Positions 48,951 through 59,990 of a stretch of 64,000 bases of DNA are shown in pieces. Position numbers and translations under genes: made by a program. Positions within the stretch are counted from its first letter, which is position 1. Every line of letters begins with the position of its first letter. This DNA comes from Mytilus californianus (Eukaryota; Mollusca; Bivalvia; Mytilida; Mytilidae), in contig NW_026262712.1 in the NCBI RefSeq assembly GCF_021869535.1, forward strand, positions 101,002,140 to 101,066,139, read 5' to 3'. The notes beneath the pieces are model-generated. The model searched no databases, was not told the origin of the DNA, and saw nothing but the letters and a program-made list of their open reading frames with translations.

Positions 48951-49950
48951 CTATATCTTCTTTGACTTTGGAACTTTTGAAGTACAGCTTCTGGTAGGTA
49001 TATTCTTCTTTGCTGGTATTACTCTCCCATATGAATGATCGTCCTTTATGCTTTTTACAAATGCAGCATCAAGTTTTGGATCAAGTTGTCCCTTTTGATA
49101 TCTGTCTGTACATTTATTTTGTTCCTTTTCTTCCACATGATCCTTAATTTTCTGTCCGGTTTGTTGTAAATTTTTCTTTTTCCTTTCTGGAGTATTTTGG
49201 TAAACTTTGTTCCGTTCACACTCCCTTTGCATTTGGTCCAAGTGTTTTAATGAACCTTGTGATATTTTAAAACCAGTACATTCTGCTTTTTGTCTCCAGG
49301 AATTAGCTATACCATTATTCAAAGTGTGAATTATTGCTGATGCCCTCCCTTCAAAATTTCTAGAAAAGTTCACATTCTTTGGTAAGGAAACACTTAGTGC
49401 TCTGTTAACAGCTTCACATTTTTGAGTGTTGAAATTAAATTTCATTTTCATTAATGCTTCCTCGCTAAGTTTCATTTTTAAAAGTTCCTGCATTATTAAC
49501 TTGTCATTGTTATCCATATTCAGGTTGGTTAACTTATTCGCACCCAAGTACATGGATCTCAGCCACCAACAGTTTGAGTGTCCACCACCACACACGTATG
49601 AACTAGTGGGACATTTAGAGCAGTCACCAGTATAACAACGCACAGTAGCATCAAGCACTCTAGGTAAGCATTTTTTAATTTTTTCCACATTTCCAAAGTT
49701 TTCTTTCCACATTTCATTGAACACTAAGCTACATCTGGCTTTCAAATCTTGACTTAAAACTTTCTGTCCTTGTTTTTTCTTTTCACGTGTCGAACCAGGA
49801 AACATATTCAAACTAAAATTTGCAGAATTACTTTGCCGAAACTGTGAGCGTCCTAGATGAATTGGGTCAGCTTGGCGTTCAACTTTCCACAACGGGTGTA
49901 AAACTTTTAGTGCATCATTTATACCTTCTGCTCCACGTCCATCTCCATAG
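48951..49950 (-). pseudogene. Transposase-like protein, C-terminal half, inverted
   Basis: About 333 open codons on the minus strand. It has no start codon of its own at the border: the frame opens directly from a breakpoint as YGDGRGAEGINDALKVLHPL. Then come WKVERQADPIHLGRSQFRQS, and CYTGDCSKCPTSSYVCGG, a Cys-rich probable zinc site, in the middle. The C-terminal third is Lys/Gln-rich (ERKKKNLQQTGQKIKDHVEE). It ends at 48951. GDGRGAEG continues the ...AVTDG end of the half at 43649-44761, and the shared ATGG at both borders allows an in-frame join. Together they would make a protein of about 700 residues. Confidence 0.75.
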
Positions 49951-49952
49951 AG

Positions 49953-50025
49953 CTAGGCTCAAGCTAGCAGCCACTCGCTAGCAGCCACTCCGCTAGCAGC
50001 CAGTTTTCAGATATGTCTATAAACC
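49953..50025. repeat. 73-bp repeat R2
   Basis: It starts CTAGGCTCAAGCTAGCAGCC and ends TATGTCTATAAACCC. It is the partner of 44758-44830 (two differences). It separates the transposase C-terminal half from the retroelement tail. Confidence 0.93.
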
Positions 50026-50104
50026 CAGAAGTTGCATAAGACTCAAATGTTATTTTTTATACTATATATAACGCATTTTTAATTTAACAATCGAAGACAA
50101 TATG

Positions 50105-50703
50105 TGCTTCTCATATATGTTATGATGGCATGATACTAAACCCCTAACGGGAAGGATTGTGCCTGATATTCATATGATGAAGACATAATCTTTCAATCAG
50201 TTTAATTGAAGTCTGGAGCTGGCATGTCAGTTAACTGCTAGTAGTCTGTTGTTATTTATGTATTATTGTCATTTTGTTTATTTTCTTTGGTTACATCTTC
50301 TGACATCAGACTCGGACTTCTCTTGAACTGAATTTTAATGTGCGTATTGTTATGCGTTTACTTTTCTACATTGGCTAGAGGTATAGGGGGAGGGTTGAGA
50401 TCTCATAAACATGTTTAACCCCGCCGCATTTTTGCGCCTGTCCCAAGTCAGGAGCCTCTAGCCTTTGTTAGTCTTGTATTATTTTTAATTTTAGTTTCTT
50501 GTGTACAATTTGGAGTTTAGTATGGCGTTCATTATCACTGAACTAGTATATATATTTGTTTAGGGGCCAGCTGAAGGACGCCTCCGGGTGCGGGAATTTC
50601 TCGCTGCATTGAAGACCTGTTGGTGACCTTCTGCTGTTGTCTGTTCTATGGTCGGGTTATTGTCTCTTTGACACATTCCCCATTTCCATTCTCAATTTTA
50701 TCT
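50105..50703 (+). repeat. Reverse-transcriptase element 3' tail, type B
   Basis: It matches 26966-27560 in reverse: TATGATGGCATGATACTAAA, CATATGATGAAGACATAATC, GACATCAGACTCGGACTTC, GTCCCAAGTCAGGAGCCTC, GGGGCCAGCTGAAGGACG and the final CATTTCCATTCTCAATTTTA. It has no coding part. It is most simply the missing 3' end of the fragment at 44832-45332. Confidence 0.88.
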
Positions 50704-51727
50704 TTTAATTATTTAGATATTATACATATAGATATATACATAAATAGAAGCAATTGAGTTGTGTAGTACTGGAATATCCAAGGCAAACTAATAATATGAG
50801 TTCTCTGTATGACTGAATGATTCAAACGATGATCCATGTGAAACATATCCAGTCAAAAAATTCATCGTCCGGAACTTTTTTCAAAAACAAATCCTACGCA
50901 TTGAATAAATGGTAGGTTACTCTAAAATGATCATAACTTTGGAGCATTTTTTCTCTTAAGATATTTTTTGAATCAACCCCATCGACCTATTTTTTTTACA
51001 ATGAAAATCCAAAGAAGTAAATGTATTTTTCGGTTATTTAATGATATTATAGCTCTGAACATTTATTATTCTCTAAAATGAAACTGTTGTGTGTGCTGAT
51101 ATAAAGAATATTTCAATAAATTCCTTTGAAATTTTGAGAAAAGAGTTTCATTTTATGTATTGAAATATGTAACAAGTGATTATTTAAATCCCCTCTGGAA
51201 GGCCTCTGACAGACTGAGTGCTATGCCGTTTAACACTTGAAATTATAACCATGATAAACCATAAACTGACAACTACCAGCAAGAAAATACCATTTTCCCA
51301 CTTTCTTCAATCGTTGAAAACAAGGAAGCGATATTTCTGAATCACGTCAACGTAATTTTCAGTTCAAAAGACATGGCATGCCCTTTTATAATAATACTTA
51401 ATATAATATGATATACATAATAAAATTTATCATGTTTTTTTTTCAGAATCAAATAAACAAAACTTGATTATAATAACACGCAGTATAAGCAAAAACGGCA
51501 CACTTGTAATCTATATATTGAATGATTTAATTCAACAATTGCGGTGTTTTACAGGAGCGAATACAGAAATTGGAGACATCCTTCTTCAAATGGTGCAGAT
51601 CTATCTCTATAGTGCTGTATTGAAGATGCAGTACATAACTATCAACGCCATGAGTGGAAAGGAGCACACTGGAGGTGAAGTGATCTTATGACGCTACTTT
51701 TGTAAATGGCAGCAAAATTAATCATAA
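50704..51727. other. Mostly unannotated, one candidate exon
   Basis: A plus-strand segment at 51555-51674 lies between a TTTTACAG acceptor and a GGAG/GTGAAG donor. It is open in one frame (ANTEIGDILLQMVQIYLYSA, then VLKMQYITINAMSGKEHTG). I do not recognise it. Nothing else is seen. Confidence 0.25.
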
Positions 51728-53391
51728 TGACGTTGCGCACGATGTTGGTACCAATTCCATTTTGTTATAGATTAGCATAAAAATAAATACGTAGACTGGT
51801 CAGTTCGATAAAAATATAGTGATTTCTGATTGAATTCATTCCATTAGACTTGAAATTAAAGAAAAAAAGGAACCGAAATTTAAAATACCAGGAATTATAA
51901 CACTTAATTATCCCATTTTTACGCAAAAACGTAATGTCCAACGTTTCATTTTGTGTGCAAAAGATCAAAGTTCCGTTTCTCTCCTACGGTATTTTTTCTC
52001 TGATCATCGTAAAACTTCACAATAATATTGCTATTGTTATAATTATTCGCGTGTTAAAGCAAAATCAATATCACTGAAACCGTAATCCGGAAAATGTTAT
52101 TTTTGTAAACGGTCTGAAAAATGTCCAACCGTATGCAAAGTAAGTATATTTCGGGTTTGCGCATTTATACCGTGAAATGGAAAAAGCTGAGAGAAAAAAT
52201 ACTTATTATATTTTGAAAGTTTTTTTACTTTTCTCATGGTTCATGATATTTTTTTGCCGGAAACCATGCGTATAGTTTCTATTGCAATGACTTCAAAAAG
52301 TATAGCCATCTTGTCCCAACGAAAAAAACGCTGTATTTTCTTTAAAATTGAGGTTTTAACCAGCTGTCTATCAAATAAGCATAGTTAGATCATAAAAAAT
52401 AAAACTTGGCGGTAAAGGTTTTTCTGTTTTTCTTCTTAAACAATATAGTGTTTAATATTTTTTCGTTAGGCAACAAGGTTTTTAGATCGTTTCAAAAAGT
52501 ATAGCCGTTTTGTCCCAACGTTCGCAAAACGTAATTGATGTCATGCTCTGATTTGTAATTTTATATCGTAATTATTTGTTTCCAGTTTAATTCGAATGAA
52601 AATAAAAATACATGTATAAATTACAATACAACCAATGTATGAGAAAGGAATAGTTAAGTTTAAATTCAATTGTTGACCAAATGAGATCGATATAAAAAAA
52701 ATATCGGGATCTTAGGGTTTTTTTTTTTATAGCATATTTGTTTTATATAAGGAACATTGTCTATCTGCAAGTTTTAAATCGTCAAAAGTAACATGTATAT
52801 TTTTTTTGTTAATAAAATAAAATAGAGAAAACCCATTGCTGGCAATTATAACAAACAAAGGATATGCCACAAATATACGGGAATGAGAAAATTTAAAACA
52901 TGAGTCCCGAATGTTTAACTTCCTAAATATTTTGCGACAAAGAAAGCATCGGGAAATGATAAAATATAGAAAGGAAACGGAAACGGGAAGAAATGCAACA
53001 AAAGGAATAAATATGCAAAAAATAGGAGAATATGAATTCAAAATCTAATTTATATTAAAAATAAATCTGTGTAAATTTGGACATTATTGTATCGGATTCA
53101 TTAATGCGAACTGCTGCCGAAAGGAAAATTATCAATTATGGCCTGGAAAGAGTGACAACTCCTGTAAATGAAATTCATTAAAAAAATATCTATACGACCA
53201 CTTTGAGTTTTATTTGTAAATTTATGCATTTTTTCAGACAAACCGAAATCGGTTACCAAATTCACAACAGTAAATTGACATCATCAATAATATGCTTGAA
53301 CGCCTGAAACTTTCTTTGAAATCGTCGAAATCGCCTTATTTTGAGGAACGTCGTGAAACGCTAAGTAGTACCAACATCGTGCGCAACGTCA
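51728..53391. mobile_element. Element with ~25-bp terminal inverted repeats
   Basis: The left end TGACGTTGCGCACGATGTTG and the right end CAACATCGTGCGCAACGTCA are exact reverse complements, and pairing extends a few bases inward (GTAC). TA occurs close to both ends, which would suit a Tc1/mariner-type derivative, but the target duplication is not certain. Inside, a block AAAGTATAGCC followed by TTGTCCCAACG occurs twice (about 52298 and 52497). There is no transposase; the frame at 52727-53041 (minus) has no motif. Confidence 0.75.
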
Positions 53392-54699
53392 ATATGTTCA
53401 AATGATCAAAATCAAACTTAAAATGACAGTTAAAGAAAATGAACGTAACAGCCTTGTTGACAAGCTGATAAAGTATGGTGCTGATATGAGTTCTTTTTAA
53501 TAAAGATCATTCAAAAGAACGACTTAACGAAACATGTTCTGAATTGCTTCACACTTCGTCCGGTCGGAGCCTTTTATACATGTAGCTTATTAAACGGTGT
53601 GTGTTTTGTTTATCGTTTAGGGCAAAACAGTGACCATTTTCTGCATACATCTGCGTCATATGTTCTGCAGTTTGCATTTTTTTCTGATTTGCAAGCATAC
53701 CATATCTTCCTATTCTATACTGTATTGTATAAGATTTTCATTAAATGCTAGAACTGGTGTTGAAAAAAAGTTATCTAGGGAATTTTATTATCAGCCAGAA
53801 TATCGTAGTTCGTTTACGAATCAAAATTTGAGATGATTTATGCATGATGCAATTTACAATACTGCGTATTTGGATAGACATATGTCCCATCTTTCAAATG
53901 TACTTAAAATTATTTGGACAAAATGAAATGTATTCGTATAAATAACTTTTATTGCACGTCTGCTGATTTAACAATTTATTCGGATTACACCTATAGTCCG
54001 AGTATTCTTGTTATTAGATACTGAATTTCCATGGATAATTCAAAGCTCAGTAAAAATTAATTAAATATCATAAGTAATAACCCTTACGTTATGTTTTAAG
54101 TACATTGTATTAATATGAAATTACATGGTATAAATCACGTGTTTACTTATAATTGCCCAGCTTTCCGAAATTGTGCTCATTATTCAATATTTATTTGGAT
54201 CATTGACACAGTTACTTGAGTTTCTGTGCCAGTCTGTTTAACCTGTCAGTTTAAATCTTCATTTTTAAAAATACTTTTCCACTCCTAAATATGCCCATAA
54301 AAGATTATTACTAACGGACCATTACACAGTTATTTGTTCTATTAAAAGAACGACGTAATGCTTCCGTAGTTCCGGACGCCATTTTGTTCTTTGACAACAA
54401 CAATTTTTATCTTATGAAACATAAGACTAACTAAACACATATTTCTAAACAAAGTATCGAAACGCAAAAAAGCCAGACTTGATCTTAAACATGTGAAATG
54501 AATTATTTGAAGCTGTGGAGTGCTTGGATAACAAACCACATTTACAGGTAATTACGACATCTTTATTTTTGTAAATGTAATTGTTGTGATGAAGATGACA
54601 TTTTAATCCTACTTCAGAATCAGGGTAAAATCCATTGCTATTTATTAATTCCATCATGAATAAATATATTAGGCTGATTTTTTCAATCATTCAAATTTA
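53392..54699. other. No gene seen
   Basis: AT-rich sequence. Frames at 53630-53836 and 54342-54690 have no motif or convincing splice context. Confidence 0.5.
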
Positions 54700-55250
54700 A
54701 CATGCTTAACTTTGTCATACACACACAGCATATTTATAGCATTAGATACGCATTTATCTAAAAAGAAAAGAACTGTATGATTATGATTAACTTAACTGTG
54801 TGTAACTTAAATAAAATATTTTTAACTATATTTTGTTTTTTAAACGGACATACACTATACATTTACAACAGAAACATAGAGATTTTCAAGACAAACCACC
54901 ACAAATTGTTTGTTGGTACCAAAACTGGTTTTCCGAATTGTTGCTTGTGTTTGTTTCAACGTATTGTTTGTAAAAGAAGTCGGATGTTGATATTTGACAC
55001 AGAATATTTTCATGTTTAATACTGGTATTGTTGTCAAGTTTATGCCACGAGATACATGTTAATTTGATGACAGATTTGTTTTTAATATTCTAATAATAAT
55101 CTTTATGTCTGGTTGTGTTGAATTCCATTTTATTTACTTTTATATATGCATAAGTTAAATTGTAACTAACCACATATTACATAGGTAGCTTATATGTTAT
55201 ATGATATTAGTCCTCACGGTTGATATATTGTTAAAAGGAGGCCAAGTGTG
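54700..55250. repeat. Segmental duplication, copy 1
   Basis: Blocks in the same order as at 59450-59990: ATACACACACAGCATATTTA, AAAAGAACTG, ATTTACAACAGAAACATAGA, TTGCTTGTGTTTG, GTAACTAACCACATATTACA, ATATGATATTAGTCC and GTTGATATATTGTTAAAA. Divergence is substantial with many small indels. The function is unknown; an untranslated or regulatory region shared by two paralogous loci is possible. Confidence 0.7.
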
Positions 55251-55944
55251 TGTGTAACTTAAAGATAATATTTAAATCACAAGGAAGTCATTTTGTTTTA
55301 TGAACCAGTACTCTATCTCTGTTTAATTTAATTCGTTTCATAATGGTGATATTCATAATTATTTATGATCAGATTTGTGTACTTGTTTCTACTGTAACAT
55401 TAAAAACTGAAGAAAGACTGTTCTGAAAGGTGTGAATGCTTTTCGGGTAGTTTTTCCCTGTTTGAATATCAGTAAATGTTTAGATCCCGATAATCTCTAA
55501 CTTAATGATACTACTGTAACAAGATGGTCGGCTTCAGCTGTATGTAGAGAGAGTTGTTAATTATCTAACGCATAATGTTATCAAAATAACGGAATTGTTG
55601 TTGAATTCAAATATTAAATCGAATTTAAACGGATCGCAAACTTTTTGAGTGATTGCAGTTCAGGAACAAGTCTCCTACTAAAATGACGCAAGTGGTTTTA
55701 GATCTTCTTTTTTTTTTATTTCGTGCTTTTGTGTATTTTTTTTTTAACTCTTCAATGTTTGTATTATGTTTTAAACTTTCAATTATTCTTGCATCGAATT
55801 GAAATTGATTATTTCTATTTTTTGCGTAGGTTTTTTACAAAAGTTAATAATAATTTATTTGGTAGTAGTAAGTGAATAAGTATAATCACGATGAGATTAG
55901 TTTATTAACTCTAACAAAATGAAGATGTACACCGATATTTGACG
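55251..55944. other. No gene seen
   Basis: AT-rich sequence with T-runs; nothing recognisable. Confidence 0.5.
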
Positions 55945-56400
55945 GCCAATACACAGTAGGGCCATCCAAACGTATGGAGGAGGTCTTATGCTGAGATATT
56001 GTAATGGTGCGATCATGAAAATAAGAAACGTTGGTATGATTGCCAATGAGACAACTTTCTTCCAGAGACCAAATGATGTAGAAGTTATCAGCTAAAGGTT
56101 ACCGTGCGTCCTTCAACAGTTCTTTACAATTTACTCTCTGTGATGCACACGGACCTCAATGTAGAATATTTTATGTCATTCTTAAGAACTTCTGTGTAGT
56201 ATTTCAGTCATACTAAAACTACATTGTTTGCTGCTATGTCGGCACACACACCGCTTTTGAAGTATCTGAAGTACATTTTATTCTAAAAATGGAAGTATTA
56301 TTGAACTGTTTATTCTTTTCTTAATTAAGATAAGATGTTATTTGAAAAACAGCAATATTTTTACATTTATCAAACTAAAAATTAAGAGATTTTTCCAAGA
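55945..56400 (-). mobile_element. Old reverse-transcriptase element remnant with nested tail
   Basis: It parallels 40640-41030 on the plus strand: GGCCAATACACAGTAGGG, GCACACGGACCTCAATGTAG, TTCTGTGTAGTATTTCAG and CTACATTGTTTGCTGCTATG. That makes it the N-terminal part of the reverse transcriptase on the minus strand. It is heavily mutated. A type A tail in the same orientation (about 56015-56127, GTTGGTATGATTGCCAATGA to CGTCCTTCAACA) is inserted in it. Confidence 0.72.
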
Positions 56401-59400
56401 TTTTTGCCGTTTTTGCTATTTTCACTATAGGATGAAAGAGCATTTTAGATGCGTTTCCTAACAAGATTTCCTTGATAGAGGCTAAATTATATAAAGAAAG
56501 TTTCTATATCAGGTGTGCAATGTGGTAATGTCTAGGTCATCCCTTTGTAAGTTTTGCGGACGCCATCATGATTCAGTTGACCGTTATGAAATATCTGTGT
56601 CACCTACGAGTAAGGATATCGTTTACAGGTTGCACTTCTGTAAATATAGACAATGCAATTTCCCATAGGAACTCCCTTTACGGCTAAAAATGTGCCACTT
56701 TCACTGTGAATTTTCGTGAAAAATCATATCCTAGAATGGAAAGTTGATATGCACTACTATTTTATTCAAAGGTCAAAACATAGGGCTGTGCGGAATATTT
56801 TCAATATGTATATGCCCCGAACTTCTAGGAGTTTAAACTTATACTAAAATTCTGCACTACCCCTCCTTTACTTTGGGTCTTCCTCAGAATTAAATTTCAT
56901 CGCTACCATGTGCATTTATACTGTTAACATTCCCAAGTTATGTTTCTATGAGATCAAACATAGAGATCATATCTGGGAATCAGTACGTAAACAAGACAAA
57001 ATATCTATGAATATAATATATCTTCCCAGAAGAGGCGTGGTTTGTGAAACAGCTGTATTTACAAAGTGCAATCTACACTCGTTGTAACCGCAATCCCATC
57101 CTCTTTGATATTGACATTGTTGAAAGCTACTCGTCATGGATTTGTATTTGAATTTTGTAACTGTCCGGAAATCTTACTTGAAGTCAATTACCGGTCGGTG
57201 GTCAGATGTTTAGCAGCTGTTGTTTCTTATAGAATCAACTACATACTGATTGCCATGAAATGAACTGCTCAGTACTGAACTGACTGCAAGCAATGTCTAA
57301 AAATGGATGTATTTACAACAAGAAAATATCTGAAGATGTACATAGCAGTTCTAGTTTTTAAATTCATTTACTCTCTTATCAATTTTGATGCAGGTCATTG
57401 ATTGTATGTAGATACACATTTTGTACTTGGATAAACTTTTAAACTGATTTTCACTATTGGATTCATTTAAAGCATATGAATTTCATTATATTATAGAGTT
57501 CTACATGATTTTCATAATACTTGTTCATCCTAAAAGACAAAACATTTGAAAGGTCAAAATTTATTTAACAAATGAAGAGTGGTATACTTCTGTTGCCTTT
57601 TTTCATAGACTAAAAAGAATAAAAAAAGTATAGCCAAAGCCTGGCAAGGAATCAGAGCTTTGCATGAAGGAGATATATTCCTTAATTTAAGACAATTTCC
57701 AAAATTGTGTAACGGCAAATTTCAATAGTACAATATCCATATTTTCATGCCAGTAACGAAGTACTGGCTACTGGTCTGGTGATACTCTCGGGAAATATAA
57801 CCCACCAGCTTAAATATCGATCAAGTGGTAGTAATAATATCAACAGTACCAATTGATAGATGTGGGGCCATGAAAATCATAAGAAAATATTCTATGGTTC
57901 ACACTCTCATGTTAAAGGAACAGTGTTTTCTATACTGACGCCTGATGTAATTAGTATGATTGAAAATTAAACTGATGTATGTATGCATACGAAATAATAG
58001 GTGTTCTATGTTATGAAAATAGCGAGATACAAATTTTAACCGTAAAGAAATTAAGTATATATACTAGATAAGCTAATAAAATAAGTACCTCTTAATATAT
58101 TTAGTTTTAACAAAATGCTGTTAATTATCTTCAAGTTTATCGATACGAGAGAACAGCCTATAACGACATGAATAAAGATAACAGTAGTTTTCCGATGTAT
58201 CGATGAAGGAGGAGACAAATCTAGGTCACAAACAAAAATTGAGGAAATCAACTAAAAGGAGTAAGACTCGATGAGGCGACAGTGTGAGCGTCTCTTACTA
58301 TCATGATCTGATTCAATACTTCATATGAAAGTCTGTTTCTAAGTTTTGTTACAACAAGTCCTGCACACGAAAAGTAATCTCAGAAGGAACGGACGTTGCT
58401 GGTACTGCTCAAACACGTTTTGAGATTATAGATAAACTTGAATATTTCACTTCGTAATCAGACCACAAAACAAGTGGAGATGTATTGAGCAAATAACTCA
58501 AATTCGTTTTATGATTTGGGTTTGTCAGGGGATTTTCATAGCAAAAATCAACTCCACTTGGTTGTTGTTGTCTCTTTGACAGAGGAGTATCAAAGCCGTT
58601 TGTCACTGTCAACCGTTTCAGAGGCATTTCATCAATTAGACGTTTGTCGATAGATATGAATTATTATTACGAAAGGGATAATTCCAAGGAAACTCAAGTG
58701 ACAGAAATATCTCAAGATTTTAAAAAGGCAAACAAGTATCCGAGGAAATGGAGGACTTAAATTGTACTCGAGTACTCGGCCTTCCGAGCGAGTACTTGAG
58801 TACCTGTTGCCAACAGTGGTTTAGATGGTACATATATACGACTGTAACTAAACGCGTACATTCACAACATAGCCTTTTTAAAAACAGAGTTTTCTCTACT
58901 TCTTGAAAGTATCATTTAGTTGGTGTTTGACAATGTGTACATGCTAATTGATATATCTTATTTTACAATGATTAAGTCGGTGATTACGATTGACACGCGT
59001 TAATTAGCCACATATTATTAAGTTGTAGTTTTGGCTGCTCGATCCAAATTATTTTCATATTAATTTATTAGGACTGTTTGGGTTACTCACCCAATTTGTC
59101 AATATAAAGGAACTATAAACAACTGTCATACAAGTGGGATATTTAGGTAGCTATTAATCCAGGTTTAACTTACCATTTTCTTCCGAAAATGCCTGTACAA
59201 AAACATTATATCACGCTTGTTTTTCATTAGTTCCGTTGGTTGATAAAGTCTAACGTTTGATTTTTTCAGCTTTTATGGATTTCCCTTTTTTCTATTAACC
59301 TTGGATGTCGTTGTTTTTGTTATACTTTTTTCTTCAAAATTGATATTGCTTCTAAAGTAACGGAGTATACACCATTGGTATCTAGCAAATTTATCAAGGT

Positions 59401-59449
59401 AAAATCTATTTGGGTTGAAATTTTAAACATAAAAATGTGACACATATAT
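56401..59449. other. No gene confirmed
   Basis: A minus-strand frame at 58627-58409 begins with ATG: MPLKRLTVTNGFDTPLSKRQ, then YENPLTNPNHKTNLSYL. It could be a first coding exon but matches nothing I know. The rest is AT-rich with no supported feature. Confidence 0.3.
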
Positions 59450-59990
59450 TATATAAATAAGTCATACACAAACACCATATTCAAAGCTATAAATACACAT
59501 TTATGTAAAAAACGAAAGAACTTTATTTTAGAATTTTAGCTTTATGTTAAGTTTAAACAATATTTTGTTTTTCACAAGTGCATCAATGTATAATACATTT
59601 ACAACAGAAATAAAGAGATTCTAAACAAAAACTTCCATATATTGTTTACCACTACTAACTCAGGTTATTCGAATATGTGTGCTTCGTTGTTGCTTTTCTT
59701 TGTTAGTAAGAGAGGTAGGTTATTGGTGTTTTCAATAATCTGTAATCATGTTTAATATTTTTGGTAAATTGAAGTCCTCTAGATAGTTGTTAGTTTGATT
59801 GGTAATAAGTCCGTAACAATTTGAATGTTTTTCATCTTCATATGGTGACAATATTGTGTTGCATGAAATTGTTTTTAATTTAATATATACCCAAGTTAAA
59901 TTGAAACTAACCAAAAATTACACAGGTTGTTTAAACGTCATATGATATTGATCATAACAGTTGATATCTTGTTAAAATGAAGTTCTTCTT
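59450..59990. repeat. Segmental duplication, copy 2
   Basis: Partner of 54700-55250: CATACACAAACACCATATTC, TACATTTACAACAGAAATAA, TTCGTTGTTGCTTTTCTTTG, GAAACTAACCAAAAATTACA, CATATGATATTGATC and GTTGATATCTTGTTAAAA, with matching spacing. The separation is about 4.75 kb, same orientation. Confidence 0.7.

Noticed and set aside
52727-53041. 104-codon minus-strand frame inside the 51728-53391 element
   Set aside because: Hydrophobic but without transposase or other recognisable motif; composition fits AT-rich DNA.
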